Part shown: positions 14,712 through 23,844 of the stretch, one piece after another
Numbering within the stretch: position 1 is the stretch's first letter
How the letters are laid out: every line of letters begins with the position of its first letter
From: PALSA-612 sp963776735
Lineage (GTDB): Bacteria > Actinomycetota > Thermoleophilia > Gaiellales > Gaiellaceae
Assembly: GCA_963776735.1 (NCBI GenBank)
Contig: CAVZNV010000016.1
Coordinates: 310,001-374,000 of the forward strand
Direction: 5' to 3'
DNA length: 64,000 nt
Notes under the pieces: model-generated
Told to the model about the DNA's origin: nothing
The model's input: the letters and a program-made list of their open reading frames with translations, nothing else
Databases searched by the model: none
Made by a program: the position numbers and the translations under genes

Positions 14712-17450
14712 TCAGGAGGACAGGCGGCCCGCGAGCTGGGACCGTGAGCGGATTCCGAGCTTCTTGTACGCGTGCGAGAGGTGCACCTCGACCGTGTGCA
14801 CGGTGACGAAGAGCGCTGCGGCGATCTCCTTGTTGGAGAGACCGGTGGCCGCCAGAGATGCCACGCGCTGCTCCGTCGGCGTCAGTGTTCCCGGCGGGTT
14901 CGGCCGCCGGGCTCCAACCCGCTCGAGCTCCGAACGCGCCTGCTCGGCCCAGCCGGTCGAACCGATCTCCTCGAACTCGGCCGCGGCATCGGCGAGCGTC
15001 CGCCCGGCGGCTCCCCACTTCTTCAGTCGGCGCTCGCCCCTGCCGAGGGCGAGCAGGGTTCGGCCGCGGTCGAACCGCAGGCCGAGCGACCCGTACGCGG
15101 ACGCCGCCTCCGCGAGCGCCGAGGCGGCTTCCTCGTACGGCTCCGCCAGACGGATCAACCCCGCGCAGCGCCTCGCGCTCGCGAGGGCCCAGGGATGAGC
15201 CTGCTCGTCGGCGAGCGCCTGCAGCCGTTCCGTGACGGCGACTGCCTCGTCCGCTTCGCCGAGCTCGACGAGCGCCTCGACGAGGTCGGGTGCGACCGGG
15301 AACACTCCCGGCTCGTCCACACCCTCACGCTGCGTGTGCTCCCAGACCGCTCGCAGGCTCTCGGCCGCCCGATGGTGCTCGTCGGCGAGGAGCAGGGCCG
15401 TTCCGCGAGCCCTGAGCGCCTCGAGCAGGTCCCAGCGGCCGCCGGCCTCTTCCGCGCGGGCGATCACCTTTGCTGCCCACGCTTCCGCCTCCTCCGGATG
15501 CCCGCGACCTGCCGCGAGCAGAGCCCGGCAGCGCTCGTACATCGGCCAGACCATGCGTTCCGGGGAATCGGCCCACTCGTCGAGCAGGTCTGCGGCCCTG
15601 CTCCAGTCGCCGGCCCGCAGCTCGAGCTCGCAGACGTGGAGCCGCACCATCGCGTACGAGAAGACCTCGTCTCGCGCGTCGGCCTCCGACAGGAGCCTCG
15701 TCAGGAGCGTCCGTGCCGCATCCAGGTCGCCACGCCAGACGAGCCGCTGGCCTGCGATCCGCTCGGGCGAGCTCTCGATCGAGCCCGCTCCCTGCGACAC
15801 TGACCGGAACTGGTCGCAGAGATCGTCGATCGGCCGCCCCGACAGGCTGCGCGGCCACGAAAGAGCCTTCAAGGCGCGCCGCTCGGCGTGGGCGCCGGCC
15901 CGACGCGCCGCCGGCAGCGCTTGCATGGCCCACGCCTCCGCCTCCCGGATCCGCTCGACCCGGATGGCGGCCTCGTTGATGGCCATCTGCCCGAGCACGA
16001 ACGCGTGCAACTCCGGATCGCCTCGGCTCTCGCCCAGCGCAAGCTCGAAGTAGCGCCGGATCTCGTCGTTGTTCGCGACGTTGCCGCCCATCATGAACAG
16101 ATAGGCGTGCGCACGTTGCTCTCCCTCCGGCAACGACTCCAGCTCCCGCTCGAACAGGTCGGTGACGCGCTGCTTCTCTCCCGCCGCCTCCAGATGACCG
16201 GCGAGCGCCAGCACCCGCTCGCCGTAGGCGCTCGATCCAGCCGGCGTCAGGCGCAGCGCGTGCTCGGCAAGCTCGACCCCGTCGTGGCGGGCGCCGCGCG
16301 CGGCTGTCTCCGTCGCTGCACTCGCAATCGTCGCCGCGAGCGCCTCGTCGGGCTCGACCGTCCCCAACGCCAGGTGACGGGCCTGCAGCGCCTCGCTCGT
16401 CACGACCTGCGCCAGCTCGAGGTGCAGTTCGCGCCGCTCCTCCGCGCGCGACCGCTGCTTCGCCGCAGCAGCGAGCAGCGGATGCGACGCGCGCACCCGC
16501 TCCTCGTCGGCGACGAGCGTTCCATCGTCGAGCGCCGAGTCGACGGATTCGGGGTCGCTGAGCGCAACGAGCTGCGTGACGCGAACGTCCTGGCTGAGAG
16601 CAACCGCCAGCAGGAGGCGGCGAACGCCGCGAGGAAGCTCCGCGACCCGAACGCCGATCAGGTCATCGACCTCGTCCGGAACCGGGAGGTCATCCGTGTC
16701 TGCGTCCGACCGGCGCGCCGCCAGCGTCCGTCCCAGCTCCAGCGCGAGCAGCGGATTGCCGAGCGACAGCTCGAAGACGCGCTTCAGCAGGCGCCGAGGC
16801 AAGGAGAGCCCCAGCCGCTCATGCAGGAGGCGGTGCGTGGCCCCGACGCTCAGCGGCCGGACCTCGACTCGGTCGTTTCCGAGGTGCCCGACGGCCTGCT
16901 CGAACGCCTGAGCCGGCCCCGGACGCCGGGCCAGAAGGAAGCCGACCGGCTCGTCACCGAGTCGTCGCGCCGCAAACGCGAGCGCCTCGGCCGAGCCGGC
17001 GTCGAGCCACTGGACGTCGTCGACCGCAACCAGCACCGGGCCGCACGCCGACACCGATCGCAGCGCGCTCAGCAGACCGGTCGCGATCGCGCGCGGCTCC
17101 ACCACCGTGCCGTCGGGCGCTGCCCGGAGAAGCGCGATGTCGAGCGCGCGCCTCTGCGGAGCCGGGACACCCTCCAACGCCTCGAGGTCGACGTCGTCGA
17201 GGAGGTCCGAGAGCCCGGCGAACTCGAGCTGGGCCTCGCTCCCTGCTGGTCGCGTCGACAGAACACGACATCCCCGCTCCCGGGCGAGGTCGACGCTCAG
17301 CTCCCACAGCGTCGTCTTCCCGATCCCGGGCTCCCCCACGAGCACACATGCCCGCGGAAGACCGCTCGGCAGAACGACCTCTCCGAGAACGGCAAGCTCG
17401 GCTTCGCGCCCCACGGCGCGGACAGCACGTCCTTTCGCTCCCGCCTCCAT
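14712..17450 (-). CDS. LAL-type LuxR-family ATPase transcriptional regulator
   Basis: 912 residues. AAA-type ATPase at the N-terminus with Walker A GEPGIGKTT (about 38-46) and Walker B-like VLVAVDDVQWLD (about 140). A long helical, TPR-like middle follows. The C-terminal LuxR helix-turn-helix (last ~60 residues) has LTPTEQRVASLAATGLSNKEIA and VHTVEVHLSHAYKKLGI. The size and order fit MalT/LAL regulators, which bind an inducer and ATP. GGAGG precedes ATG 17450. The two flanking genes carry matching promoters facing away from it, so it probably controls both. Confidence 0.9.
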   Translation of the reverse strand: MEAGAKGRAVRAVGREAELAVLGEVVLPSGLPRACVLVGEPGIGKTTLWELSVDLARERGCRVLSTRPAGSEAQLEFAGLSDLLDDVDLEALEGVPAPQRRALDIALLRAAPDGTVVEPRAIATGLLSALRSVSACGPVLVAVDDVQWLDAGSAEALAFAARRLGDEPVGFLLARRPGPAQAFEQAVGHLGNDRVEVRPLSVGATHRLLHERLGLSLPRRLLKRVFELSLGNPLLALELGRTLAARRSDADTDDLPVPDEVDDLIGVRVAELPRGVRRLLLAVALSQDVRVTQLVALSDPESVDSALDDGTLVADEERVRASHPLLAAAAKQRSRAEERRELHLELAQVVTSEALQARHLALGTVEPDEALAATIASAATETAARGARHDGVELAEHALRLTPAGSSAYGERVLALAGHLEAAGEKQRVTDLFERELESLPEGEQRAHAYLFMMGGNVANNDEIRRYFELALGESRGDPELHAFVLGQMAINEAAIRVERIREAEAWAMQALPAARRAGAHAERRALKALSWPRSLSGRPIDDLCDQFRSVSQGAGSIESSPERIAGQRLVWRGDLDAARTLLTRLLSEADARDEVFSYAMVRLHVCELELRAGDWSRAADLLDEWADSPERMVWPMYERCRALLAAGRGHPEEAEAWAAKVIARAEEAGGRWDLLEALRARGTALLLADEHHRAAESLRAVWEHTQREGVDEPGVFPVAPDLVEALVELGEADEAVAVTERLQALADEQAHPWALASARRCAGLIRLAEPYEEAASALAEAASAYGSLGLRFDRGRTLLALGRGERRLKKWGAAGRTLADAAAEFEEIGSTGWAEQARSELERVGARRPNPPGTLTPTEQRVASLAATGLSNKEIAAALFVTVHTVEVHLSHAYKKLGIRSRSQLAGRLSS

Positions 17451-17511
17451 CGACCTCCGTCTCCGTGCGTCTTCCGCTCGCGTGCCGTGTTCGCCGTCCC
17501 GGATCTGATCC

Positions 17512-17570
17512 CCCGATATTGATGGTTTCCGCTATTTCGCCGAGAGGGGACGGCGCCTAGCGTCTTCGGC
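17512..17570 (+). promoter_or_regulatory. Conserved promoter, copy B (of collagen-like gene)
   Basis: Partner of copy A. TAGCGT (17558-17563) lies 7 bases before ATG 17571, which is in frame with the collagen-like gene 45 bases further on. The transcript therefore likely starts at 17571, leaving either a leaderless start or a 45-base leader with a strong ribosome site. Confidence 0.7.
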
Positions 17571-17615
17571 ATGACCGGCTTCGTCGTTCCCGAGTCCAGA
17601 TCCGAAAGGAGCACC

Positions 17616-18269
17616 ATGAATGCACACCGCCCGAGGCGGCGCCTCCGAATCTCCCCTGCGACCGGCATCTCCGTGGTCGCCTTGTTCGTCGCACTCGCAG
17701 GTACCGGGTATGCCGCCGTCTCGCTCCCGAAGAACAGCGTCGGCGACCAGCAGCTGAAGGCAAATGCGGTCACCTCCGCCAAGGTGCGGGACGGCTCCCT
17801 GCTCAGAGCCGACTTCAAGGCCGGTCAGGTGCCGGCCGGACCTGCCGGGCCTGCAGGCGCGGCCGGCCCCGCGGGCGCTGCCGGCCCCAAGGGGTCGCCG
17901 GGCCCCGCCGGTCCGAGCAACGCCTTCGTCCACTACAACATCGGCCCCGTCACGATCGTCGGAGACGCGAAGGTCTCCATCGACACGCTCACCATCCCGC
18001 AGGCGGGGACATACGTCATCACGGCCAAGGCGTTCTTCGACACGGGCCCGGAGGCGCTTTGCACGCTCGTCGCCGGCGGCGACGAGGACATGGGAATCTC
18101 GAACACGACCGCGGGACCCCAGACGATGACCCTCACGGTGGACCACGTCTACACGGCCCCCGGAGACGCGGAGTTCCAGTGCACGACGGGCGGCGGCGGT
18201 CCGAACAAGGCCGAGTTCGTCGTCGTGAACGCGATCAAGGTCGACTCGCTCACACGAGCCGACGGCTAG
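17616..18269 (+). CDS. Secreted collagen-like protein
   Basis: 217 residues. A signal-like N-terminus (RRLRISPATGISVVALFVALAGTGYAA) is followed by a segment NSVGDQQLKANAVTSAKVRDGSLL typical of collagen-like exoproteins in this group. A short Gly-X-Y tract (PAGPAGAAGPAGAAG, PKGSPGPAGP; about residues 70-95) and a C-terminal beta domain with two Cys follow. A surface or stalk role is likely. ATG 17616 has AAAGGAG 5 bases upstream and suits the signal peptide; the in-frame ATG 17571 fits a leaderless start and would add 15 residues. Confidence 0.82.
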   Translation: MNAHRPRRRLRISPATGISVVALFVALAGTGYAAVSLPKNSVGDQQLKANAVTSAKVRDGSLLRADFKAGQVPAGPAGPAGAAGPAGAAGPKGSPGPAGPSNAFVHYNIGPVTIVGDAKVSIDTLTIPQAGTYVITAKAFFDTGPEALCTLVAGGDEDMGISNTTAGPQTMTLTVDHVYTAPGDAEFQCTTGGGGPNKAEFVVVNAIKVDSLTRADG

Positions 18270-18339
18270 GGGCATCCAGACCCGAACGAGGCGCGCTCGG
18301 GCGCACGGACCCGGGCGCGCGGCCGGAAAGGAGCACAGA

Positions 18340-18852
18340 GTGACGATCACGGAAGCAGCAGATCACCCGAACGCGCGTGACGGAGCGGCGGCGTCGCCGT
18401 TCGACGTGCCGACCCGGGCCGAGGTGAGGTTCGCGTCGCCTGCGATCGTCAAGCGGCGAAAAATGAGCTACGGGAAGCCCGGAGTGCTCATGCTGACGGC
18501 CGGCCGGCTCACGTTCGTGACGGTCGACCCGACCACCAGCTGGCAGGTCGCGGTCGGCGACGTCACGCGCCTGCGGCGTCCCTGGTACGGCATGGGCAGC
18601 TACCTGACCTGCGAGATCTCCGGCACGTACTGCGCGTTCGCGTTCGGCCGCCGCGGTCCCGATCTGGGCGCGCTCACGTCCGCCAGCGGACTCGCGATCA
18701 GGTACGGCGGCGCGGTGGGGGCAGGTGCGGGACTGGCGGGCGACGCGATCGCGCTGTCTTCGATCGCCGACGGCGCACGGCTCGGCGGTGCGTGGTTCGA
18801 TCGCCTTCGCACCGCGTCCTCGAGTGCGGCCGGAAAGGACGGCTCGCAGTGA
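18340..18852 (+). CDS. Unknown protein, GRAM/PH-like N-terminal domain
   Basis: 170 residues. The first ~100 (RKMSYGKPGVLMLTAGRLTFVT, then WQVAVGDVTRLRRPWYGMGSYL) look like a GRAM/PH-type beta barrel, in which a short strand-rich domain sets a membrane-associated scaffold. A glycine-rich hydrophobic segment (YGGAVGAGAGLAGDAIAL) follows, which could be a weak membrane contact. The GTG start has AAGGAG at good spacing. Its stop overlaps the next start by 4 bases (GTGA), so the two are translationally coupled. Confidence 0.55.
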   Translation: MTITEAADHPNARDGAAASPFDVPTRAEVRFASPAIVKRRKMSYGKPGVLMLTAGRLTFVTVDPTTSWQVAVGDVTRLRRPWYGMGSYLTCEISGTYCAFAFGRRGPDLGALTSASGLAIRYGGAVGAGAGLAGDAIALSSIADGARLGGAWFDRLRTASSSAAGKDGSQ

Positions 18853-20024
18853 AGGCCCTCGTCCTGGTGATCGCTGCCGCCTCGCTCGCCGTGTGCGGGT
18901 CGGCGGTCTCGTCGGACGTCGGAAGGTTCGTGCAGGTCGGCCCCAAGCTTGCGGGCCAGGTGCCGGGCGCGAGGCTGGGCGAGTCGGTCGCGCTGTCCGG
19001 AGACGGGAAGACCGCGCTCGTCAGCGACGCTTCCGACAACAGCGACAGCAACGGAGCCGCTGTGGTGTACGTCCGTTCCGGTGCGACGCGGAAACGCCAG
19101 GCGCGGTTCGTCGGCACTGCGCAGTCGCGATTCGGAGCACACGTTGCGCTGTCGTCGGATGGAAATACTGCCTTGATCAGCGAGTCCACGGGTTTCGGCC
19201 ACGTCTGGGTCTACACGCGCTCGGGCTCGAAGTGGTCGCGCCAGGCAAAGCTGGTGGGCAAGAGAGAACAGGCCGACAGCGAGTTCGGTGAAGCCGTCGC
19301 GCTGTCCGGAGACGGGAACACGGCCATCGTTGGCGACCAGCAACACGGCGATTCGGGTGCAGCCTGGATCTTCACGCGCGCGGGATCGACCTGGAAGGAG
19401 AGTGCGATGTTCACCGGCCAGGCCGACGGGGGCTATTTCGGAGAGTCCGTGTCCGTCTCGGCCGACGGCATGACTGCGCTCGTCGGGGCGCCGGACGCTC
19501 ACGACTTCAGGGGTACCGCCACGCTGTACCGACGATCCGGGGCGACCTGGAGACAGGGCCCCGTGCTGACGCGCCTTCACGGCCCCGTCGGCGGCGCCTT
19601 CGGCGACTCGGTCGCGCTCTCGGCGAACGGCAGCACGGCCGTGGTCGTCGGTGTCGATTTCGCCCGGCCGAGCACGGTCACGGTGCTCACCCGCTCGGGG
19701 TCGAGCTGGACGCAGACCCAGCTGCCCAACCGGAGCAGGGGAGTCGCGAACTTCGGCGGCAGCCTCGCGTTCTCCGGAAACGGCAAGACGATCCTGGTCG
19801 CAGCCGACAGCGCCGGCAACGGGGTCGGAGTCACCTACGTCTACACGCGTTCCGCCGCCGGCTGGAGCCTGGCCCCCACGCCGCTGGTCGGACACGGCGA
19901 AGCGGGGAAGGGCAGGTTCGGCGAGGGCGTGTCGCTCTCCACCGACGGGCGCACCGCCCTGATCGGCGGCGGCGACGACGACCACGCGCACGGCGCAGCG
20001 TGGGTCTTCGCCGTCAGTCCCTGA
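18849..20024 (+). CDS. Secreted FG-GAP-like beta-propeller protein
   Basis: 391 residues beginning at a GTG that overlaps the previous stop. The N-terminus (VKALVLVIAAASLAVCG) is a signal peptide, possibly lipoprotein-type at the Cys. About seven repeats of the form FGesVALSgDGkTALV then a Trp/Tyr-rich strand (vwVYtRSGS.W) build a beta-propeller resembling the WD40/FG-GAP type found in actinobacterial surface proteins. No catalytic residues are evident. Coupling to the upstream GRAM-like gene suggests one function at the envelope. Confidence 0.78.
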   Translation: MKALVLVIAAASLAVCGSAVSSDVGRFVQVGPKLAGQVPGARLGESVALSGDGKTALVSDASDNSDSNGAAVVYVRSGATRKRQARFVGTAQSRFGAHVALSSDGNTALISESTGFGHVWVYTRSGSKWSRQAKLVGKREQADSEFGEAVALSGDGNTAIVGDQQHGDSGAAWIFTRAGSTWKESAMFTGQADGGYFGESVSVSADGMTALVGAPDAHDFRGTATLYRRSGATWRQGPVLTRLHGPVGGAFGDSVALSANGSTAVVVGVDFARPSTVTVLTRSGSSWTQTQLPNRSRGVANFGGSLAFSGNGKTILVAADSAGNGVGVTYVYTRSAAGWSLAPTPLVGHGEAGKGRFGEGVSLSTDGRTALIGGGDDDHAHGAAWVFAVSP

Positions 20025-20045
20025 CAGCGGCTCGAGTCCCGTCGC

Positions 20046-20315
20046 CTAGCCGGCCAGCCGCGCGGTCAAGGAAGCCCCCGCGCCGGTGCAGTCGTAGTGG
20101 GTGCCGCTCTGGTCCCAGCTGATGTGGCTGATCTGGAAGCTGCCCTTGGCGGTACCGGTCGTCGTCAGCGTTCCGGTCAGCTTGTACGAAACGGTGACGT
20201 TGGCGATCTTGGGATCGCTGATCGACAGCCCGCCCGAGTAGGTGCGGGTGAAGCCCAGGGTGGAGTTGATCGGGTTCGCGCCGCGCGCAGTATGCGACCT
20301 TGCGACGACGGGCAC
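20046..20315 (-). pseudogene. Fragment of a secreted beta-domain protein
   Basis: An 89-residue frame ending at 20046 reads STLGFTRTYSGGLSISDPK, VTVSYKLTGTLTTTGTAKGSF, SWDQSGTHYDCTGAGASLTA. It resembles the tail of an extracellular beta-sandwich domain seen in larger secreted proteins. There is no signal peptide and no ribosome site, and its upstream region is occupied by the divergent gene at 20360. A decayed remnant is more likely than a functional small protein. GTG 20315 is only a formal start. Confidence 0.4.
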
Positions 20316-20359
20316 AAGCCCGGCTTTGCGATCGGTCGGGCCGTGCCGATACAGCTCGT

Positions 20360-20875
20360 GTGAGCTCCCCTTCCAGTTCGACCGAGCGCGCCGCCCATGC
20401 CGCCCGAACCGGTGCGGCGGGTGCCGTCGTCGGCGCCGTCGCGTTCTTCGACGGGGCGTGCATCGGCATGCCCGTCGCCGTTCTCGCGGCCGCCTGGCGC
20501 CCGCTGCCGGTCTTCGCAGGCGGCGCGGCCGCCGTCTGCTTGCTCGCGATCGCCTGCTGCACGTGGCTCGAGCGCCGCTGGGACGATTGGTTCTCGGGCA
20601 ACGGCAACCGGCTCGAGAAGCGGCTCGACCGGATGCGCGAGAGCCGCCTGCTGCGGAAGCCGGTCGCCTGGCTCCAGCACGGCTCCGACCGGCAGTACGC
20701 GTTCGCGGCGGCGGTCGCCAATCCGGTGCTCGTCGCGGCGCTGGCCCGGTCGATCGCCGGCCGGCCGATTGGCAGGCGACGGATCGTCCTCGGCTCGGTC
20801 TGCTACGCGATCCCGTACGTCGCGCTCTGGACGCTCGTCGGCGTCGCGCTCGGCAGCGGCGTGCGAGCCGCGTAG
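20360..20875 (+). CDS. Small membrane protein of unknown function
   Basis: 171 residues with hydrophobic segments at about 15-38 (GAAGAVVGAVAFFDGACIGMPVAV, partly), 45-62 (LPVFAGGAAAVCLLAIACC) and 150-165 (YAIPYVALWTLVGVALG). A charged cytoplasmic-like stretch (LERRWDDWFSGNGNRLEKRLDRMRESRLL) lies between. I do not recognise the family. GTG 20360 has no ribosome site in a typical position. It converges with the nickel permease. Confidence 0.6.
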   Translation: MSSPSSSTERAAHAARTGAAGAVVGAVAFFDGACIGMPVAVLAAAWRPLPVFAGGAAAVCLLAIACCTWLERRWDDWFSGNGNRLEKRLDRMRESRLLRKPVAWLQHGSDRQYAFAAAVANPVLVAALARSIAGRPIGRRRIVLGSVCYAIPYVALWTLVGVALGSGVRAA

Positions 20876-20942
20876 TCAATTCCGCCACGCCTCGATCTCA
20901 ACAGAAAGACTGTGACGCGTCTGTGCCGGTTTGGTGCCGACT

Positions 20943-22001
20943 TCAGCCGGTTTCGTCGACGAACGCGTTCCAGCGCTCCTCGATGCGGCGCGTCTTCCAG
21001 ATCACGACCGAGGCGGCCCACGTGAGGACGAAGATGCCGACGACGCCGTAGCCGAGGGTGCCGAAGTTCAGGTCGCGCAGCCAGCTCCAGAAGGGGCCGT
21101 CGAGCCCGACCTTGATCGCCAGCACCTGCAGGAGTTCGACCGTGCCGATCGCGAGGGCCACCGCGACCGAGAGCGTCGTGACAGTGATGTTGTAGTAGAC
21201 CTTGCGCACCGGGTTCGAGAACGCCCAGCCGTAGGCCTGGCTCATGAACGCGCCGTCGGCCGTGTCCATCAGGCTCATGCCCGCGGCGAACAGGATCGGC
21301 AGCGAGATCACGGCCAGGAACGGCACCTGATGCGTCGCGACGCCGGCAGCAATTGCGAGCAGACCGACCTCGGACGCCGTGTCGAAGCCGAGCCCGAACA
21401 GGACGCCGAGCGGGTACATCTGCCAGCTCGACTTGATCTTCGACGCGAAGCGGCCGACGAAGAAGCGGTTCATGAAGCCACGGTCGAGCAGCCGCTGCTC
21501 GAGCTTCTCCTTGTCGTACGTGCCGCGCTTCATGTCGCGGTAGATGCGCACGATGTCGAGCAGGACGAGGAAGTTGAGGATGCCGATGATCCACAGGAAC
21601 GTCCCGGAGACGCCGGCGCCTACGTAGGTGCCGTAGTCGTGGAACGCACCGACCTTCGCGTTCACCGTCTTCGTCGCGATCGCCAGGCCGGCGGCAAGCG
21701 CGAACACGATCGTCGAATGGCCGAGCGAGAAGAAGAAGCCGGTACCGAGCGAGCGCTTCCCGTCCGCGAGGAACTTGCGCGTCGTGTTGTCGATCGCCGC
21801 GATGTGGTCGGCGTCGAACGCGTGACGAAGGCCGAACGTGTACGCAAGCGTGCCTAGGCCGGCGAGCGTCGGATTCGAGCGCGAGTAGTAGAGGAAGAGG
21901 CCCCAGCCGACGATGTGCAGCAGCGCGACCGCCGCACCGAAGCCGCCCAGGCGCCACCACTCCTCCCGCGTCATCGCTCCCGTCCACTGCCTGAACCGCA
22001 T
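20943..22001 (-). CDS. Nickel/cobalt permease, NiCoT (HoxN/NixA) family
   Basis: 352 residues with about eight membrane helices and the NiCoT signature RHAFDADHI (HX4DH) in helix II, plus GFFFSLGHSTIVF and LGFDTASEVGLLA in later helices. NiCoT proteins import Ni2+ or Co2+ with high affinity. At the end of the hydrogenase operon, its substrate is most likely nickel for the [NiFe] centre. AGGAGG sits 5 bases before ATG 22001. It follows the SIS gene by 74 bases. Confidence 0.93.
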   Translation of the reverse strand: MRFRQWTGAMTREEWWRLGGFGAAVALLHIVGWGLFLYYSRSNPTLAGLGTLAYTFGLRHAFDADHIAAIDNTTRKFLADGKRSLGTGFFFSLGHSTIVFALAAGLAIATKTVNAKVGAFHDYGTYVGAGVSGTFLWIIGILNFLVLLDIVRIYRDMKRGTYDKEKLEQRLLDRGFMNRFFVGRFASKIKSSWQMYPLGVLFGLGFDTASEVGLLAIAAGVATHQVPFLAVISLPILFAAGMSLMDTADGAFMSQAYGWAFSNPVRKVYYNITVTTLSVAVALAIGTVELLQVLAIKVGLDGPFWSWLRDLNFGTLGYGVVGIFVLTWAASVVIWKTRRIEERWNAFVDETG

Positions 22002-22075
22002 CAGCGCCTCCTGGTCGACATCGCCGTGATGCGACCCATTCGCCACCGAGACGGGACCGGTTCGGACCGCGAACA

Positions 22076-23137
22076 TCACCGGCCGGACTCGACCAGCTCG
22101 CGGAGCACGTGGTACGCGCTCGCCTGCGCCTCCTGGATGCGCGGGATGTGCTCGGAGCGGCTGACGACGACGTGATCGGCGAGCCGATCGGCCGCGATCC
22201 GGCCGCCGTCGTAGCCGACCATCGCGATCGTCGCGAGCCCGCGCTCGCGCGCCTCGGCCAGTGCCTCGACGATGTTCACCGAGTTGCCGCTCGTCGAGAG
22301 CGCGAGCGCGACGTCTCCCGGCCGGCCGTACGCAATCACCTGCCGCTGGAAGAGCACCTCGGGGCCGATGTCGTTTGCAAGCGCCGTCAGGATCGCCGCG
22401 TCGCCGGCGAGGTCGACTGCCGGCAGCGCCTGCCAGCCCTGCGGCGCGGCGGCGAAGTCGGCGACCACGTCGGCCGCGTCCGTCGCCGAGCCGCCGTTGC
22501 CGAACGCGAGCAGCTGGGCTCCGGCGCCGAACGCGCGGCGCAGCGTGTCGGCCGCCGCGGCGAGCTCGCCGGCGCCCTCCGTCAACGTCTGCTCGCGCAG
22601 CTCGGCGATCTCGCGCGCCTTCATCAGCACGGACCGCCGCACGTCCTCGACCACCGGGTCGAGGTCGACCTCCCGCCGCTCCAGGAAGGGGTAGAGGAAC
22701 CCCGACGCGCCGGCCCCCGCCTCCGATCCCCCGAGGTGCTCGAAGAAGACGTGCACGAGCTCCCAGAGCACGTGGTAGAGCGTCTCGGCGAGCTCCTGGC
22801 GCACGAACGGGTCGTCGTCCGGCGGTTCCAGCAGCTCGCCGGCGACCGTCAGCGGCTCGAAGGAGATGACGACGTCGTCGTCGCGCGCGAGCACCTCCGC
22901 CTGGTCGGGCGCCACCGCGACCGCCGGCAGCGCGCGCTTGCCGACGATCACCGGATGGACGAACTCGACGGCGACGTGGTGCGCGTCAGACCACGCCTGC
23001 GGCGAGCCGCCGACGGCGACGAGCCGTCCGCCTGCGACGAACCGCTCCGCCAGCAGCCGGCAGACGTCCGCGATCCGACCCGCCTCGGCGGCGAAGAACC
23101 GCTCGTTCGCGTCGCTGCGCCGCGCGAGCAGCCGCAC
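22076..23137 (-). CDS. Tandem SIS-domain protein of the hydrogenase operon
   Basis: About 353 residues, two phosphosugar-isomerase (SIS) modules. The second is clear: LLAFGNGGSATDAADVVADF, then ALALSTSGNSVNIVEALAEARERGL, as in GmhA (sedoheptulose-7-phosphate isomerase). The first is degenerate (GRLVAVGGSPQAWSDAHHVAVEF). SIS proteins accompany group 1h-type hydrogenase operons in other actinobacteria, with unknown role. It may act on a sugar phosphate or as a binding module. GTG 23137 is chosen 27 bases after the hypB stop; an ATG upstream would overlap hypB. Start uncertain. Confidence 0.72.
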   Translation of the reverse strand: MRLLARRSDANERFFAAEAGRIADVCRLLAERFVAGGRLVAVGGSPQAWSDAHHVAVEFVHPVIVGKRALPAVAVAPDQAEVLARDDDVVISFEPLTVAGELLEPPDDDPFVRQELAETLYHVLWELVHVFFEHLGGSEAGAGASGFLYPFLERREVDLDPVVEDVRRSVLMKAREIAELREQTLTEGAGELAAAADTLRRAFGAGAQLLAFGNGGSATDAADVVADFAAAPQGWQALPAVDLAGDAAILTALANDIGPEVLFQRQVIAYGRPGDVALALSTSGNSVNIVEALAEARERGLATIAMVGYDGGRIAADRLADHVVVSRSEHIPRIQEAQASAYHVLRELVESGR

Positions 23138-23163
23138 GATGCAATCGCGGGCTTGCGCGCCCG

Positions 23164-23844
23164 CTATGCGAGCGCGGGCTCGCGCGCCGCTTTCCGGAGC
23201 AGCCATTCGCGCCATGCGTCGATCCCCTCTCCGGTTCGCGCGCTGACGAGGATGCGGGGCACGCCGGGGTGAACCGCGTCGAGGTTGCCGAGGTAGCGGT
23301 CGAGGTCGAACTCGAGGTGCGGCAGGAGATCGATCTTGCTCACGAGCACGAGGTCGACCGCGCGGAACATCAGCGGGTACTTGACCGGCTTGTCCTCGCC
23401 CTCCGTGACCGAAGAGACCATGACCCGCAGGTTCTCGCCGACCGCGAACTCGGCCGGACAGACGAGGTTGCCGACGTTCTCGATCACGAGCAGGTCGATC
23501 TCCGCCAGCGGGAGCGAGTGGATCGCGGAGCGCACCATGTTCGCGTCGAGATGGCACTCGCCACCGAAGCTCGGGTCGGTGTTGATCTGCGTCACCGGCA
23601 CGTGGAGGGAGGCGAGCCGGTCGGCGTCGAGCGAGCCCTGGACGTCTCCCTCGAGCACGCCGACCCGGAGGTCGCCGAGTCCCTTCACCGTCTGCTCGAG
23701 CACGGTCGTCTTGCCGGCGCCGGGCGAGCCCATCAGGTTGACGACGGTGACGCCGTGACGGTCGAAGTCCTCGCGGTTCGCCGCGGCGATCGTCCCGTTC
23801 GCGTCGAGGACGTCCTCGAGCACCTTCACGTGCGTGCGATGCAT
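23164..23844 (-). CDS. hypB: Hydrogenase/urease nickel-incorporation GTPase HypB
   Basis: 226 residues. Walker A GSPGAGKTT (about 39-47), EGDVQGSLDADR and VSKIDLLPH identify the HypB/UreG GTPase. It powers nickel insertion into the large subunit with HypA. The nickel-storing His-rich N-terminus of some HypB proteins is absent. The gene overlaps hypA by 19 bases. Confidence 0.95.
   Translation of the reverse strand: MHRTHVKVLEDVLDANGTIAAANREDFDRHGVTVVNLMGSPGAGKTTVLEQTVKGLGDLRVGVLEGDVQGSLDADRLASLHVPVTQINTDPSFGGECHLDANMVRSAIHSLPLAEIDLLVIENVGNLVCPAEFAVGENLRVMVSSVTEGEDKPVKYPLMFRAVDLVLVSKIDLLPHLEFDLDRYLGNLDAVHPGVPRILVSARTGEGIDAWREWLLRKAAREPALA

Noticed and set aside
17571..17615. ATG 17571 as the definite start of the collagen-like gene
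   Set aside because: It fits a leaderless start, but ATG 17616 has a strong ribosome site and a better signal peptide; I kept 17616 and noted the alternative.
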